Counted from the stretch's first letter, positions 46,521 to 55,554 are shown. The stretch is 64,000 bases of DNA from Pseudomonadota bacterium (GCA_022843465.1 JALHNO010000003.1:246955-310954); one strand, 5' to 3'. Made by a program: numbers and translations. The notes: a model not told the origin generated them from the sequence alone.

Positions 46521-46843
46521 TAGCGTGGCTTGCCGCGCTGATCTTGATTTTTTCGGAAAAGGACGAGTGCAGCGCAGCAAGCTACGCTCTTGTACGGCAA
46601 CGTCAACATCAAGCGAGTAGGTCGGGTCCCGCGAAGCGGTACCCGACGTCGGAGTGTCCGCAGCATCAAGCTCCGCAACCACAACCGGAGCAACCGTCGC
46701 CACGCCGTTCGATGCTCGCAGAAGAAATCGGCGAGACGGCGCGGCGGATACCGCTGCGCGGGATCCGCCCTACGTGCTGGTTCCGGCCATGGCGTCGAAA
46801 CCAAAGCAAATTCAACGTCAAGAGCAGCGCGGCAAGCCACGCT
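46520..46843. repeat. Three inverted/direct copies of a 22-26 bp repeat around the REP doublet
   Basis: Copy 1 (46522-46547) begins AGCGTGGCTTGCCGCGCTG. Copy 3 (46818-46843) is its inverted partner with one mismatch over 26 bases. Copy 2 (46569-46590) is in the orientation of copy 3 with two differences from it, and can pair with copy 1 as a 19-bp stem. A weaker fourth match lies near 46902. The set fills most of the 436-bp space between the convergent genes trhO and metX and encloses the GTAG-type REP pair. No transposase gene is in the window. Confidence 0.75.
46617..46773. repeat. REP doublet (BIME-like) of GTAG type
   Basis: The first element is GTAG (46617-46620) followed by a 12-bp stem GTCGGGTCCCGC/GCGGTACCCGAC with loop GAA and one internal mismatch. 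The second, inverted, is stem GGCGGATACCGC/GCGGGATCCGCC (46743-46769) with loop TGC, closed by CTAC (46770-46773). Read on the other strand it is again GTAG plus hairpin with the mismatch at the same position. Two head-to-head GTAG-hairpins are the form mobilised by RAYT transposases. Confidence 0.8.
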
Positions 46844-46908
46844 CTATGGATCTCTACAGCGGAGCTGGTCAATCCCCTTGGCAACAGAAGCTTGGGGCGA
46901 GAGCAGCG

Positions 46909-47997
46909 CTACAAGCTGCCCAGAAAATTGCCGACCAGCGGCGAGAAGCGCTCGAAGTCGACCAGAAAGGCGTCATGGCCCTGGATGCTGGGCAGGGGGA
47001 AATAATCGACTACGGTGCCGCCATTGCGCAGGCCTTCTGCGATCTCGCGTTGCTGCTCGATCGGGAACAGGATATCGGTGCTGACGCCGATCACCAGTGC
47101 CCGCCTTGCCTGCATGCGCGCCAGTGCAATCTCGACGGCACCGCCATGATCCGACAGGTCGAACCAGTCCATGGCGCGTGACAGATACAGATAACTGTTC
47201 GGATCGAAGCTGCCGACAAAGCGATCGGCCTGAGCTTCCAGGTAAGCCTCGATCTCGAATTCGCGTTCGAACGGCTGCTCGGGTCGGGTATTCAGGCGCT
47301 TGCGACCGAACCGGTCGCGCCATTCGGCAGCCGATCGATAGGAGATCATGCCGAGCTTGCGTGCCGTCCGGAAGCCCTGCTCGGGCCAGTGGCTATCGGC
47401 ATAGTTGCCGCCGTTCCAGTTCGGGTCGCGGCGGATCGATTCACGTTGCAGGGAGCGGATGGCGGTCGCAAAGGGCAGCGAGTACGGCGCCGTCGAAATC
47501 AGTACCAGATTCTGCGCGACACCGGGAAACATCACCGCGAACGCGAGCGCGCTCATGCCACCCATCGAGGGTCCGATCAGGCCGGCGAGGCGCTTGATGC
47601 CCAGGTGTTCCAGCACATGCCGTGCCGATTCGGCCACGTCTTCGAGCGTCAGTTCCGGAAAATCCAGGCGATAAACCCTGCCGGACTCGGGGTTGATCGA
47701 GGCGGGTCCCGTCGAGCCCTTGCAACTGCCCAGCGAATTGACGCAGATCACGAACCAGCGCTCGCTGTCGATCGCCTTGCCCTTCCCGAGCATGGCCTCC
47801 CACCAGCCCTGCTGCGGGTCGGCTGTGCTCGAAGCGGCGTGTGCGCTCGGTGACAATCCCGTCAGGATCAGGATGGCATTGCTGGCGCTGGCATTGAGCG
47901 TGCCCCAGGTCTCATAGGCGAGGCGCGCGCCGTGCAGGCTGCCGCCGCGGCGCAGGGTATAGGGCGAAGGCAGGTCCAGAAACTGGCTGGCAGTCAT
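46909..47997 (-). CDS. metX: MetX-family homoserine/serine O-acyltransferase
   Basis: A 362-residue alpha/beta-hydrolase acyltransferase. The nucleophilic Ser is in LIGPSMGGMSALAF, the Asp in VSTDILFPIEQQ and the His in QGHDAFLVDF. It would activate homoserine with acetyl- or succinyl-CoA for methionine synthesis. In this order of bacteria some MetX homologues are reported to succinylate serine for cysteine synthesis, and I cannot decide between these from sequence alone. The ATG at 47997 gives the family length; the longer frame upstream is not conserved. metK lies 0.9 kb away on the same strand, with trmB between. Confidence 0.88.
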   Translation of the reverse strand: MTASQFLDLPSPYTLRRGGSLHGARLAYETWGTLNASASNAILILTGLSPSAHAASSTADPQQGWWEAMLGKGKAIDSERWFVICVNSLGSCKGSTGPASINPESGRVYRLDFPELTLEDVAESARHVLEHLGIKRLAGLIGPSMGGMSALAFAVMFPGVAQNLVLISTAPYSLPFATAIRSLQRESIRRDPNWNGGNYADSHWPEQGFRTARKLGMISYRSAAEWRDRFGRKRLNTRPEQPFEREFEIEAYLEAQADRFVGSFDPNSYLYLSRAMDWFDLSDHGGAVEIALARMQARRALVIGVSTDILFPIEQQREIAEGLRNGGTVVDYFPLPSIQGHDAFLVDFERFSPLVGNFLGSL

Positions 47998-48181
47998 CGA
48001 GGTAATCCGGGAGCAGGTTCCGCCGGCGCGCGAGCCGCACCGTCGAGCGGGGAATGATGACGCATGCGCGCCGCGATCGCGATAGCGATGTGTATTATCC
48101 ACATCACCCGAGGTGCGCTCGAAGGTGTTGGCGGATTGCCTGTGCCTTGCTGATCTGCACGCCAGAATACTAGGCTGGCGG

Positions 48182-48856
48182 ATGTCTGCCGATTCCCGCC
48201 GCGTTGATACTGCCCAGATCGAACCGCACCCGCGCCTGCACGAACTGCTGCGCAGGCACCAGCGCGAAACCTGGCGGGCGCCCTTGCATGCGCCCACGGC
48301 ACTGGCATTCGATCGTGTGCACGCCGTGCTTGCGGCACAGCGGCGCGACTTGATTCTGGATTCCGGCTGCGGCACCGGCGACAGCACCCTGGCGCTGGCT
48401 GCACATTTTCCGCAGCACTGGGTCATCGGCATTGACCAGAGCGCGGTGCGGCTGCGGCGGCACGCTGCGCAAGGATGTGCAGTGATCGGCAATGCCGTAC
48501 TGGTGCGTGCCGAGCTTGCGAGTTTCTGGCGTCTGTTCAATGCCGCCGGTCTGCATGCCGAGCAGCACTATCTTCTGTACCCCAATCCCTGGCCGAAGGC
48601 CGCGCAACTGGCGCGACGCTGGCACGGACACCCGGTTTTCTTTGATCTGCTGCGTACCAGCGCGCATTTCGAACTGCGCAGCAACTGGCAGGTTTACGTT
48701 GCTGAGTTTGCCGAAGCCCTGCGATTTTCAGGTCGCGCCGATGCAGTGGCAGAGCCCTATGTTGCCGACCTTCCGTTGACCCCGTTCGAGCGCAAGTACC
48801 GCGACTCCGGCCATGCACTCTGGCGCGTGTGCAGCAAGCAGAACGCCAGCGGCTGA
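48182..48856 (+). CDS. trmB: tRNA (guanine-N7)-methyltransferase family protein
   Basis: A 224-residue SAM-dependent methyltransferase. Motif I is LILDSGCGTGDSTLALA, the TrmB catalytic signature appears as YPNPWPKAAQLARRWH, and the C-terminal tRNA-contacting TPFERKYRDSGHALWRV corresponds to the TxFE...GH motif. The second Pro position reads PNPWPK instead of the usual PDPWPK, and the Lys/His cluster that follows is changed, so it could be a divergent paralogue. The ATG at 48182 fits family length; 69 bases of open frame precede it. Confidence 0.78.
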   Translation: MSADSRRVDTAQIEPHPRLHELLRRHQRETWRAPLHAPTALAFDRVHAVLAAQRRDLILDSGCGTGDSTLALAAHFPQHWVIGIDQSAVRLRRHAAQGCAVIGNAVLVRAELASFWRLFNAAGLHAEQHYLLYPNPWPKAAQLARRWHGHPVFFDLLRTSAHFELRSNWQVYVAEFAEALRFSGRADAVAEPYVADLPLTPFERKYRDSGHALWRVCSKQNASG

Positions 48857-48868
48857 GCGCTGGCGTTC
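48841..48868. terminator. Hairpin overlapping the trmB stop codon
   Basis: A perfect 11-bp stem GAACGCCAGCG/CGCTGGCGTTC encloses the loop GCTGAG, which includes the trmB TGA. It lies between the convergent genes trmB and metK and may end transcripts from either side, although no T-run follows. Confidence 0.55.
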
Positions 48869-48917
48869 GGTGCACCGCTTTGGCAGAACCTGGGGCGGCG
48901 ATGCGCCCCGTCGGCGA

Positions 48918-50123
48918 TTACTTGCGCTTGATGCCTGCCGCCTTGGCGAGTTCCTCGGCCTTGTCGGTCTTCTCCCACGAGAACGCTGTGTAGCGACTGC
49001 CATCGAGTCCCTTCACTTCGTAGGGCGTGCGGCCGAAATGCCCGTAAGCCGCCGTGGCCTGGTACATCGGATGGATCAGATCCAGCATCTTGACGATGCC
49101 ATACGGACGCAGATCGAAGTTGGCGCGGATCAGTCGTTCGATCTTGTCGTCGCTGATGCGGCCGGTGCCGAAGGTGGTAACCGAAATCGAGGTCGGTTCG
49201 GCCACGCCGATTGCGTAGCTGACCTGCACTTCGCATTTCTGTGCGAGACCCGCGGCCACGACATTCTTGGCGACATAACGCGCTGCATAGGCGGCCGAAC
49301 GATCGACCTTGGACGGATCCTTGCCGGAGAACGCGCCGCCACCGTGACGGGCCATGCCGCCGTAGGTGTCGACAATGATCTTGCGGCCGGTCAGACCACA
49401 GTCGCCCACCGGTCCGCCGATCACGAACTTGCCGGTCGGATTGATGTGGAACTTGGTCTTGCGGTCGATCAGCTTGGAAGGCAGCACCGGCTTGATGATG
49501 GTCTCCATCACCGCCTCGACGAGGTCCTTCTGCTTGATGCCGGGGTCGTGCTGGGTCGACAGCACCACGGCGTCGATACCGGCGACCTTGTTGCCTTCAT
49601 AGCGCAGGGTCACCTGCGACTTGGCATCCGGACGCAACCAGGGCAGCTTGCTCTTCTTGCCCTTGCGCACGCGTGCCTGCTGCTCGACCAGGCGATGCGA
49701 GTAATAGATCGGTGCCGGCATGAATTCCGGTGCTTCGTCGCAGGCGTAGCCGAACATCAGGCCCTGATCGCCAGCACCCTGTTCTTCCGGCTTCTTGCGA
49801 TCCACACCCTGGGCGATATCCGGCGACTGCTTGCCGATCAGATTGAGGATGCCACAGGTATGGCCATCGAAGCCCACCTCCGAATTGGTGTAACCGATGT
49901 CATTGATGACCTTGCGCGCGATCGACTCGATATCGACCCACGCCGCCGTGGTCACTTCGCCGGCGACGATGGCGACGCCGGTCTTGACCATGGTTTCGCA
50001 GGCGACACGTGCACGCTTGTCCTGCGACAGGATCGCGTCCAGCACCGCATCGGAGATCTGGTCGGCGAGCTTGTCCGGATGACCTTCGGACACGGATTCA
50101 GAAGTAAACAGATAGCTGCTCAT
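48918..50123 (-). CDS. metK: S-adenosylmethionine synthetase
   Basis: A 401-residue enzyme that makes SAM from methionine and ATP. Signature segments are [34 protein letters not shown] and [19 protein letters not shown]. It is about 17 residues longer than the E. coli enzyme, with basic insertions such as [10 protein letters not shown]. The start at 50123 is the conserved [10 protein letters not shown]; a GAGGA lies 12 bases before it. The leader contains the palindrome GGGGAAAATCCCC (50181-50193), but no known SAM-sensing RNA is recognised. Antisense open frames across the gene are shadows. Confidence 0.97.
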   Translation of the reverse strand: MSSYLFTSESVSEGHPDKLADQISDAVLDAILSQDKRARVACETMVKTGVAIVAGEVTTAAWVDIESIARKVINDIGYTNSEVGFDGHTCGILNLIGKQSPDIAQGVDRKKPEEQGAGDQGLMFGYACDEAPEFMPAPIYYSHRLVEQQARVRKGKKSKLPWLRPDAKSQVTLRYEGNKVAGIDAVVLSTQHDPGIKQKDLVEAVMETIIKPVLPSKLIDRKTKFHINPTGKFVIGGPVGDCGLTGRKIIVDTYGGMARHGGGAFSGKDPSKVDRSAAYAARYVAKNVVAAGLAQKCEVQVSYAIGVAEPTSISVTTFGTGRISDDKIERLIRANFDLRPYGIVKMLDLIHPMYQATAAYGHFGRTPYEVKGLDGSRYTAFSWEKTDKAEELAKAAGIKRK

Positions 50124-50320
50124 TGCGTTTTTATATCCTCGTATCCGGATGGAAGGATGGAAAGGGCGCGCATGATAGGGGAAAATCCCCGGAAGCGCAG
50201 CAGGCACTTTAGCAGCCCGGTCCGGTGGTGATGTGGCGTTCAGCCAGCAGCCGGCCCGTGTGCCATGGTCGCTGGCCTTGCTGTATTGCGAAACCGGCGT
50301 GCATGTCCGAGGCTAGGCGG

Positions 50321-52738
50321 ATGAATTCCCTGCGCACCCTCGTGCTGTTTCTGCTGCTTTCGCCCCTGGCCACCGCACTGGCCCAGATCCTGCCGGTACG
50401 CGAGATCGAGGCGCCGGCTTGGGGGCGTGGCGGCGAAGACGATCTGTTTGGCTACGCCCTGGCGATGGACAACCAGGCGCTGATCGTCGGCATTCCCGGG
50501 GCGCCGACCACCAGCGCGCCCGGTAGCGGCATGGTCGAGATCTACACGCCGACGATGTCGGGCTGGCAGCTATTCCAGCGCCTGCAGCCTACCCAGAATG
50601 ATCCCGATGAGAAGTTTGGCATCGCGCTGGCGCACTCCGCGGACGATCTGGCGGTTGGTTCCTGGGATGCCGGCTTTGGCAATGGCGAGGTAGCGGGTTC
50701 GGTACACCTCTACCAGCGTCTGTTCGGATTCTGGGTGCCTTCGATCCGGCTGGCGCCAGCCGAAACCGATGCCGGCGACGGCTTTGGTTCGGCGGTAGCG
50801 TTGGCGGGTGACTGGCTGGCGGTCACTGCGCCGGGCTACGACGACGACAGCGGGGTGCGCGGAGCCGTGTTTCTTTTCCATCGATCCGGAACCGACTGGA
50901 CCCTGGCGCAGCGCATCGAGGGCGATGACAGTTCGCGCCCCGGGGGCTTCGGCTGCGCGCTCGCGATGGCGGCGGATCGGCTGTATATCGGCGACTGCCT
51001 GGGTGATGGCGCTGAGGGCAATACCGGCTCGGTGCATTGGTACACCTTGAGCGCTGGATCGGCTACGCGCGGCGGCCGGTTGCAGGCCCCCGATCTCGCC
51101 GGCGGCGATGGCTTCGGGGCGGTAATCGCGGCGTCCGCTACCGATGTGGTGGTGGCGGCCGGTGTTGGCAATCCGAATTCAGGTGCTACCGATCGACTCT
51201 ATTTTTTTCAGCGCGATGGCCTCGGCCACAGTCTGGTCGGCCAGCAGCCGCTGGCTTCAATCGCCGTCAGCCTGCATCTGCAAGGCGACCATGCCCGGGT
51301 CGCAGGACCGGTCTGTGCTTCAGTCACGACACCGGGTCGGAGTATTTCCTGTGTCCGCAGCTATCAGAAGTCCGGGCCGCAATGGTTTGAACAGACACCC
51401 TACCTGCAGCAGCCCGAAGTCGGCTTCAACGGATTCGGTTGGGCAATCGCAGCCGATGCAGACGCCCTGCATGTCGGCAATCCGTTCCGCGATGTGGCGG
51501 CCGGGCCGTCCAGTGGTGCCGTCAGTCATTTCCTGATCAGCGTGCCCGAGCTGCCGCCGGATCGGCTGGAGCTGCCGCCGTCGTATTGGCGGTTTGCGTT
51601 CAATAGCGTAGTCGACGGCGATCTGATGCTGGCCTCGGATGCGCGCCTGGCCGCGCCGGATGATGCCAATGAGGGCGTCGCCTGGTTGCTGGACATCTCG
51701 CAGCCCGGCGCCCAGTTGCTGCAGCGGATCGAAGCGCCGGAACCCTACAGCTATGAGCGCTTTGCCAGCGACGTCGGCATCGCCGGCAATCACATCGTGG
51801 TCTCGGCGCTGCGCCGTGTGCCCGGTGGCTCCACCCTGGTGTTGCGCAGTTATCAGCGCAATGGCGCGGCGCTCGATTTTGTCGACGAATTCGATGTCTT
51901 CAGCGTGGCCGAGTTCAGCGGTATGAATATCAGCAGTCTGTTCCGGATGTCGGCGGACCGGCTTGCCGTGAGTGGCTCCGTGCGGACGCCGCGCGGTCGC
52001 CTGCCGCGCATTGGCGTGCTGCGTCGGGTCGCCAATTCCTGGGTGCTTGAAGCCCTGCTGCAGCCGCCGGCACAGGAAGAACAGCAGGTCATCAACAACA
52101 GCCGCCTGGTCATGCACGGCGATCGGATTGCGCTGGTGCAGGGCGAGATCCGGACTCCGCCCGCCGAGGCCCGGGCCTGGGTGATTTTCGTCTACCGCCG
52201 CAACGGTACCGATTGGACGCTCGAACAGGAAGTGCGTCCGGCACTCGACGATCCGCCGGCGACCATTCTGCTCAGTCTGGCCATGCAGGGTGACGAGCTT
52301 GCTGTCGCAACCGGCGATGTGCTGCAAAACGCCTTGCGCACACGCGTGCATACTTTCCGGTTCGATGGTGGCGCCTGGCTGGCAAGCGGACGCATCGAGC
52401 CGCCCGTGGGTGTTTCGGAGTTTGGCCGGCAGCTCGATATCGAGCAGGGCAACCTGATCGTGGAATCCTTTCCCGTCGGCATCATCAACGAGAATTTCGT
52501 GACGCCCCTGCGCCTGTACCGGGCGGATGGCGACAGCTGGTACGCCGCTGGCTCCTTCCTGCCGCAGACGGCTCCGCTCGGGGAGGGCCGCCTGTTTGAC
52601 TTTGGTCTTCCGCGTCTGGTCGACGGTCGCCTCTTCGCTGGCGGGCGCCGCGAAGGACCCGGGGTCACCACCCATACCCATGGTGTGATGTTCCAGTTCG
52701 ATGTCCGCGTTCCGTTGTTTTCCAGCGGGTTCGAGTAA
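50321..52738 (+). CDS. Large secreted FG-GAP-like repeat protein ending in SSGFE
   Basis: An 805-residue exported protein. The signal peptide MNSLRTLVLFLLLSP continues to cleavage after ALA. The mature protein consists of repeats of about 55 residues with a DxFG/GDxFG-A-V/L-A-xxGDxLAVG pattern (DLFGYALAMDNQALIVG, DGFGSAVALAGDWLAVT, DGFGAVIAASATDVVVA, NGFGWAIAADADALHVG), typical of integrin-like FG-GAP propellers. It ends FSSGFE. A surface or secreted adhesive role is possible but unproven. The start at 50321 is preferred over ATG 50303 because the signal peptide follows directly. Confidence 0.72.
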   Translation: MNSLRTLVLFLLLSPLATALAQILPVREIEAPAWGRGGEDDLFGYALAMDNQALIVGIPGAPTTSAPGSGMVEIYTPTMSGWQLFQRLQPTQNDPDEKFGIALAHSADDLAVGSWDAGFGNGEVAGSVHLYQRLFGFWVPSIRLAPAETDAGDGFGSAVALAGDWLAVTAPGYDDDSGVRGAVFLFHRSGTDWTLAQRIEGDDSSRPGGFGCALAMAADRLYIGDCLGDGAEGNTGSVHWYTLSAGSATRGGRLQAPDLAGGDGFGAVIAASATDVVVAAGVGNPNSGATDRLYFFQRDGLGHSLVGQQPLASIAVSLHLQGDHARVAGPVCASVTTPGRSISCVRSYQKSGPQWFEQTPYLQQPEVGFNGFGWAIAADADALHVGNPFRDVAAGPSSGAVSHFLISVPELPPDRLELPPSYWRFAFNSVVDGDLMLASDARLAAPDDANEGVAWLLDISQPGAQLLQRIEAPEPYSYERFASDVGIAGNHIVVSALRRVPGGSTLVLRSYQRNGAALDFVDEFDVFSVAEFSGMNISSLFRMSADRLAVSGSVRTPRGRLPRIGVLRRVANSWVLEALLQPPAQEEQQVINNSRLVMHGDRIALVQGEIRTPPAEARAWVIFVYRRNGTDWTLEQEVRPALDDPPATILLSLAMQGDELAVATGDVLQNALRTRVHTFRFDGGAWLASGRIEPPVGVSEFGRQLDIEQGNLIVESFPVGIINENFVTPLRLYRADGDSWYAAGSFLPQTAPLGEGRLFDFGLPRLVDGRLFAGGRREGPGVTTHTHGVMFQFDVRVPLFSSGFE

Positions 52739-52758
52739 CCGCCAATGCGTCGCCGCGA

Positions 52759-53742
52759 TCAGGCGGCGCGGGCGACGGGTTCCGGCCCGCAGAAATGCGC
52801 CGCGGTGATCCGTAGCTGATCCTGGGTGTTCCCGGCCTGGTTGACCAGGGCACGAAAGGCTGCGGCATCCGGATCGGCCTTGGCGTACCAGCCCAGATGC
52901 TTGCGGGCGATGCGCACGCCCTGCTGTTCGCCGTAGAACGCGTACAGATTGTGCAGGTGGCCGCTCAGCACATCGAACATCGTCGCGCGCGACGGCGGTG
53001 GCAGGCGTTCTCCGGTGGCCAGAAAGTGCGCGACTTCGCGGAAGATCCACGGACGGCCCTGGGCGGCGCGACCGATCATCACCGCGTCGGCACCGGTCAG
53101 CTGCAACACCTGCGCGGCTTTTTCTGGGCTGTCGATATCGCCATTGGCGAGCACCGGAATCGATACCGCCTGCTTGATCGCGCGGATGGTCTCGTACTCG
53201 GCCTCGCCGAGATAGAGATCGGCACGGGTGCGGCCATGCACGGCGAGTGCGGCGATGCCGGCGTCCTCGGCAATGCGCGCGATCGTCACGCCATTGCGGT
53301 TGTCGCGATTCCAGCCGGTGCGGATCTTCAGCGTGACCGGCACCTCCACCGCACGCACCACCGCCGCGACAATCCGTGCGACCAGCGCCTCGTTCTGCAA
53401 CAAGGCCGACCCGGCCGCCACATTGCAGACCTTCTTGGCTGGGCAGCCCATATTGATATCGATGATCTGCGCGCCATGATCGACATTGAAACGCGCGGCA
53501 TCGGCCAGCATCGCCGGATCGTAACCGGCGATCTGCACGCTGATCGGATCGGGCTCGCCGCAATGATCCATGCGCTGCTGTGACTTGCGCGTGTGCCAGA
53601 GCCGGGGATCGGCGGTGGTCATCTCACTGACGGCCAGACCCGCGCCCAGCTGCTTGCACAGCTGGCGAAACGGTTTGTCGGTGATGCCCGCCATCGGCGC
53701 GAGCACAACATGGGGCTGGATCAGGTAGGGACCGATACGCAT
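52759..53742 (-). CDS. dusB: tRNA-dihydrouridine synthase B
   Basis: A 327-residue FMN enzyme that reduces uridine 17 (DusB-type) of tRNA. The barrel starts with VLAPMAGITDKPFRQLC, the catalytic Cys is in DINMGCPAKKVCN, then LKIRTGW, AVHGRTR and MIGRAAQGRPW for FMN phosphate binding. The KKVCN motif favours DusB over DusA or DusC. The ATG at 53742 fits the family N-terminus (MRIGPY); one nine bases upstream is also possible. No fis gene follows, unlike in enterics. The start lies only about 26 bases from a 117-bp repeat array. Confidence 0.93.
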   Translation of the reverse strand: MRIGPYLIQPHVVLAPMAGITDKPFRQLCKQLGAGLAVSEMTTADPRLWHTRKSQQRMDHCGEPDPISVQIAGYDPAMLADAARFNVDHGAQIIDINMGCPAKKVCNVAAGSALLQNEALVARIVAAVVRAVEVPVTLKIRTGWNRDNRNGVTIARIAEDAGIAALAVHGRTRADLYLGEAEYETIRAIKQAVSIPVLANGDIDSPEKAAQVLQLTGADAVMIGRAAQGRPWIFREVAHFLATGERLPPPSRATMFDVLSGHLHNLYAFYGEQQGVRIARKHLGWYAKADPDAAAFRALVNQAGNTQDQLRITAAHFCGPEPVARAA

Positions 53743-53767
53743 GGCGGGCATTGTGACGGCAAATCCA

Positions 53768-54515
53768 CCGAGTCGGTAATCGAGACATTGTGGCAGCGCC
53801 CATGGGGCGCGACAGGTGAAGGATTGGAGCGAGCAATTCGGCTATGCGCAATCCCGGACCCCACGGTCGGCCCGCCTCGGGCCTCCGAGTCGGTAATCGA
53901 GACATTGTGGGAGCGCCCAGGGGGCGCGACAGGTGAAGGATTGGAGCGAGCAATTCGGCTCTGCGCCATCCCAGACCCCACGGTCGGCCCGCCTCGGGCC
54001 TCCCACAAATCTGCTGAGACTGGGTGGCAGCGCCCATGGGGCGCGACAGGTGAAGGATTGGAGCGAGCAATTCGGCTCTGCGCCATCCCAGACCCCACGG
54101 TCGGCCCGCCTCGGGCCTCCCACAAATCTGCTGAGACTGGGTGGCAGCGCCCATGGGGCGCGACAGGTGAAGGATTGGAGCGAGCAATTCGGCTCTGGGC
54201 AATCCCAGACCCCACGGTCGGCCCGCCTCGGGCCTCCCACAAATCTGCTGAGACCGGGTGGCAGCGCCCAGGGGGCGCGACAGGTGAAGGATCGGAGCGA
54301 GCAATTCGGCTCTGGGCAATCCCGGACCCCACGGTCGACCCGCCTCGGGCCTCCCACAAATCTGCTGAGACCGGGTGGCAGCGCCCAGGGGGCGCGACAG
54401 GTGAAGGATTGGAGCGAGCAATTCGGCTCTGCGCAATCCCGGACCCCACGGTCGGCCCGCCTCGGGCCTCCCACAAATATGCTGAGACCGGGTGGCAGCG
54501 CCCAGGGGGCGCGAC
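53768..54515. repeat. 117-bp tandem BIME-like array, six full copies plus a part
   Basis: Units begin at TGG[C/G]AGCGCCC and start at 53791, 53908, 54025, 54142, 54259 and 54376, each exactly 117 bases apart; a 23-base remnant starts at 54493. Each unit holds two hairpins facing each other: GCGCCC-loop-GGGCGC and, on the other strand, GGCCCG-loop-CGGGCC, both flanked by TGTGGGAG-like sequence before and CGAC after. The end of unit 1 and the sequence before it (53768-53790) carry one spacer variant (GTCGGTAATCGAGACATT); later units have another (ACAAATCTGCTGAGAC). The array fills the 791-bp gap between rbsK and dusB and holds no credible gene. Confidence 0.93.
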
Positions 54516-54533
54516 CTGTACTTTGCAGCCAGC

Positions 54534-55502
54534 TCAGCCGCCAAACCGTTGCCGCAATTCTTCCCGGCTCGGCATCGACTCGGCGGCGCCGGGTTTCTCG
54601 ACCGAGAGTGCGGCGACGCGGCCGGCCCGGCGGACGCTGTGCTCGAAGGGCTGTTCGTTTGCTGCATTGGCCAGGGCGGCGACCAGGCCGCCATTGAAGG
54701 CGTCACCGGCGCCGGTGGTATCGACGGCATTGGCTTTTTCGGCCGCGACGCGATAGCAGTCCTTGCGATCGCCGCGCGTTTTTCCTGCGGGATGCGAGAC
54801 GAAGCAGCCGGCTGCGCCCAGGGTCAGCACGATGGTTCCGCCGTGCAGCTTGCGGCAGAGCGCATGCAGGCTGGCATCGTCGAGCTTGCCGAGCGAATCG
54901 ACCATCGCGGTGATGCCGCGCGTGGCAAGCAGCAGGGCAGAAAACTCCGACTCATTCGGCGTCAGTACGTCCGCGAGATCGAGCAGTTCGCTGATCAGTT
55001 CGGGATGCACCGGCGCCGGATTGAATACGGTGAGTACCCCGGCCGAACGCGCCAGCGCGAGCGCACGCACCGAAGCGGCCGCCTGCACCTCACACTGCAC
55101 CAGCACCGCGCGCGCGGATTCGATCAGGCGGCCGTGTTCGACGATGAAATCCGGCGCCAGCTGTGCGTTGGCACCGGGCGCCACCGCGATCTGGTTCTGC
55201 GAACGCTTGTCGACCAGGACGGCGGCGGTACCCGTTGCCGCATGACCGCTGATCTGCCAGCGTGCATCGAGGCCGAAGCGTTCGGCGGTACGCACGGCTT
55301 CTTCACCTGCCGCATCGGAACCACGGGCGCCGATGAAGACCACGCCCGCGCTCATCCGGTGTGCCGCCACCGCCTGATTGAATCCCTTGCCACCAGGTCC
55401 GGTGGAAAAGATCCCGAGTTGGGTTTCGCCTGGCGCGGGCAGTTTGCCCACGCGCCAGACGAAGTCCTGGTTGTACGAACCGACGACGATGATGGAAGTC
55501 AT
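54534..55502 (-). CDS. rbsK: Ribokinase
   Basis: A 322-residue PfkB-family kinase that phosphorylates ribose released from nucleosides. The N-terminal VGSYNQDFVWRVGKLPAPGET and FSTGPGGKGFNQAVAAHR segments (in pieces) match ribokinases, and the catalytic Asp is in DTTGAGDAFNGGLVAAL. GGAGAGG lies about eight bases before the ATG at 55502. It follows nupC by 52 bases on the same strand, so nucleoside uptake and ribose use are probably one operon, although no nucleoside hydrolase is in the window. Confidence 0.92.
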   Translation of the reverse strand: MTSIIVVGSYNQDFVWRVGKLPAPGETQLGIFSTGPGGKGFNQAVAAHRMSAGVVFIGARGSDAAGEEAVRTAERFGLDARWQISGHAATGTAAVLVDKRSQNQIAVAPGANAQLAPDFIVEHGRLIESARAVLVQCEVQAAASVRALALARSAGVLTVFNPAPVHPELISELLDLADVLTPNESEFSALLLATRGITAMVDSLGKLDDASLHALCRKLHGGTIVLTLGAAGCFVSHPAGKTRGDRKDCYRVAAEKANAVDTTGAGDAFNGGLVAALANAANEQPFEHSVRRAGRVAALSVEKPGAAESMPSREELRQRFGG

Positions 55503-55554
55503 CTGCTGCCTCTCCATGTGCTGAGGTCGGCGCCCGTGCTGGCCTCGTTCGGGA

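Noticed and set aside
46473-46908. Small protein gene in the trhO-metX gap
   Set aside because: Open frames here are Arg/Ser-rich, differ in every frame and coincide with hairpin repeats.
50124-50224. SAM-sensing riboswitch before metK
   Set aside because: Only 100 bases of leader with one palindrome (GGGGAAAATCCCC) are present; none of the conserved SAM-I, SAM-II or SAH core elements could be recognised.
53768-54515. CRISPR array
   Set aside because: The whole 117-bp unit is conserved, there are no unique spacers, and no cas genes are present.
53593-54756. Four long open frames (up to 387 codons) with repeating 39-residue units on both strands
   Set aside because: 117 is a multiple of three and the repeat has no stop codons in several frames, so open frames arise automatically. 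The DNA has hairpin structure and no ribosome site or known domain.
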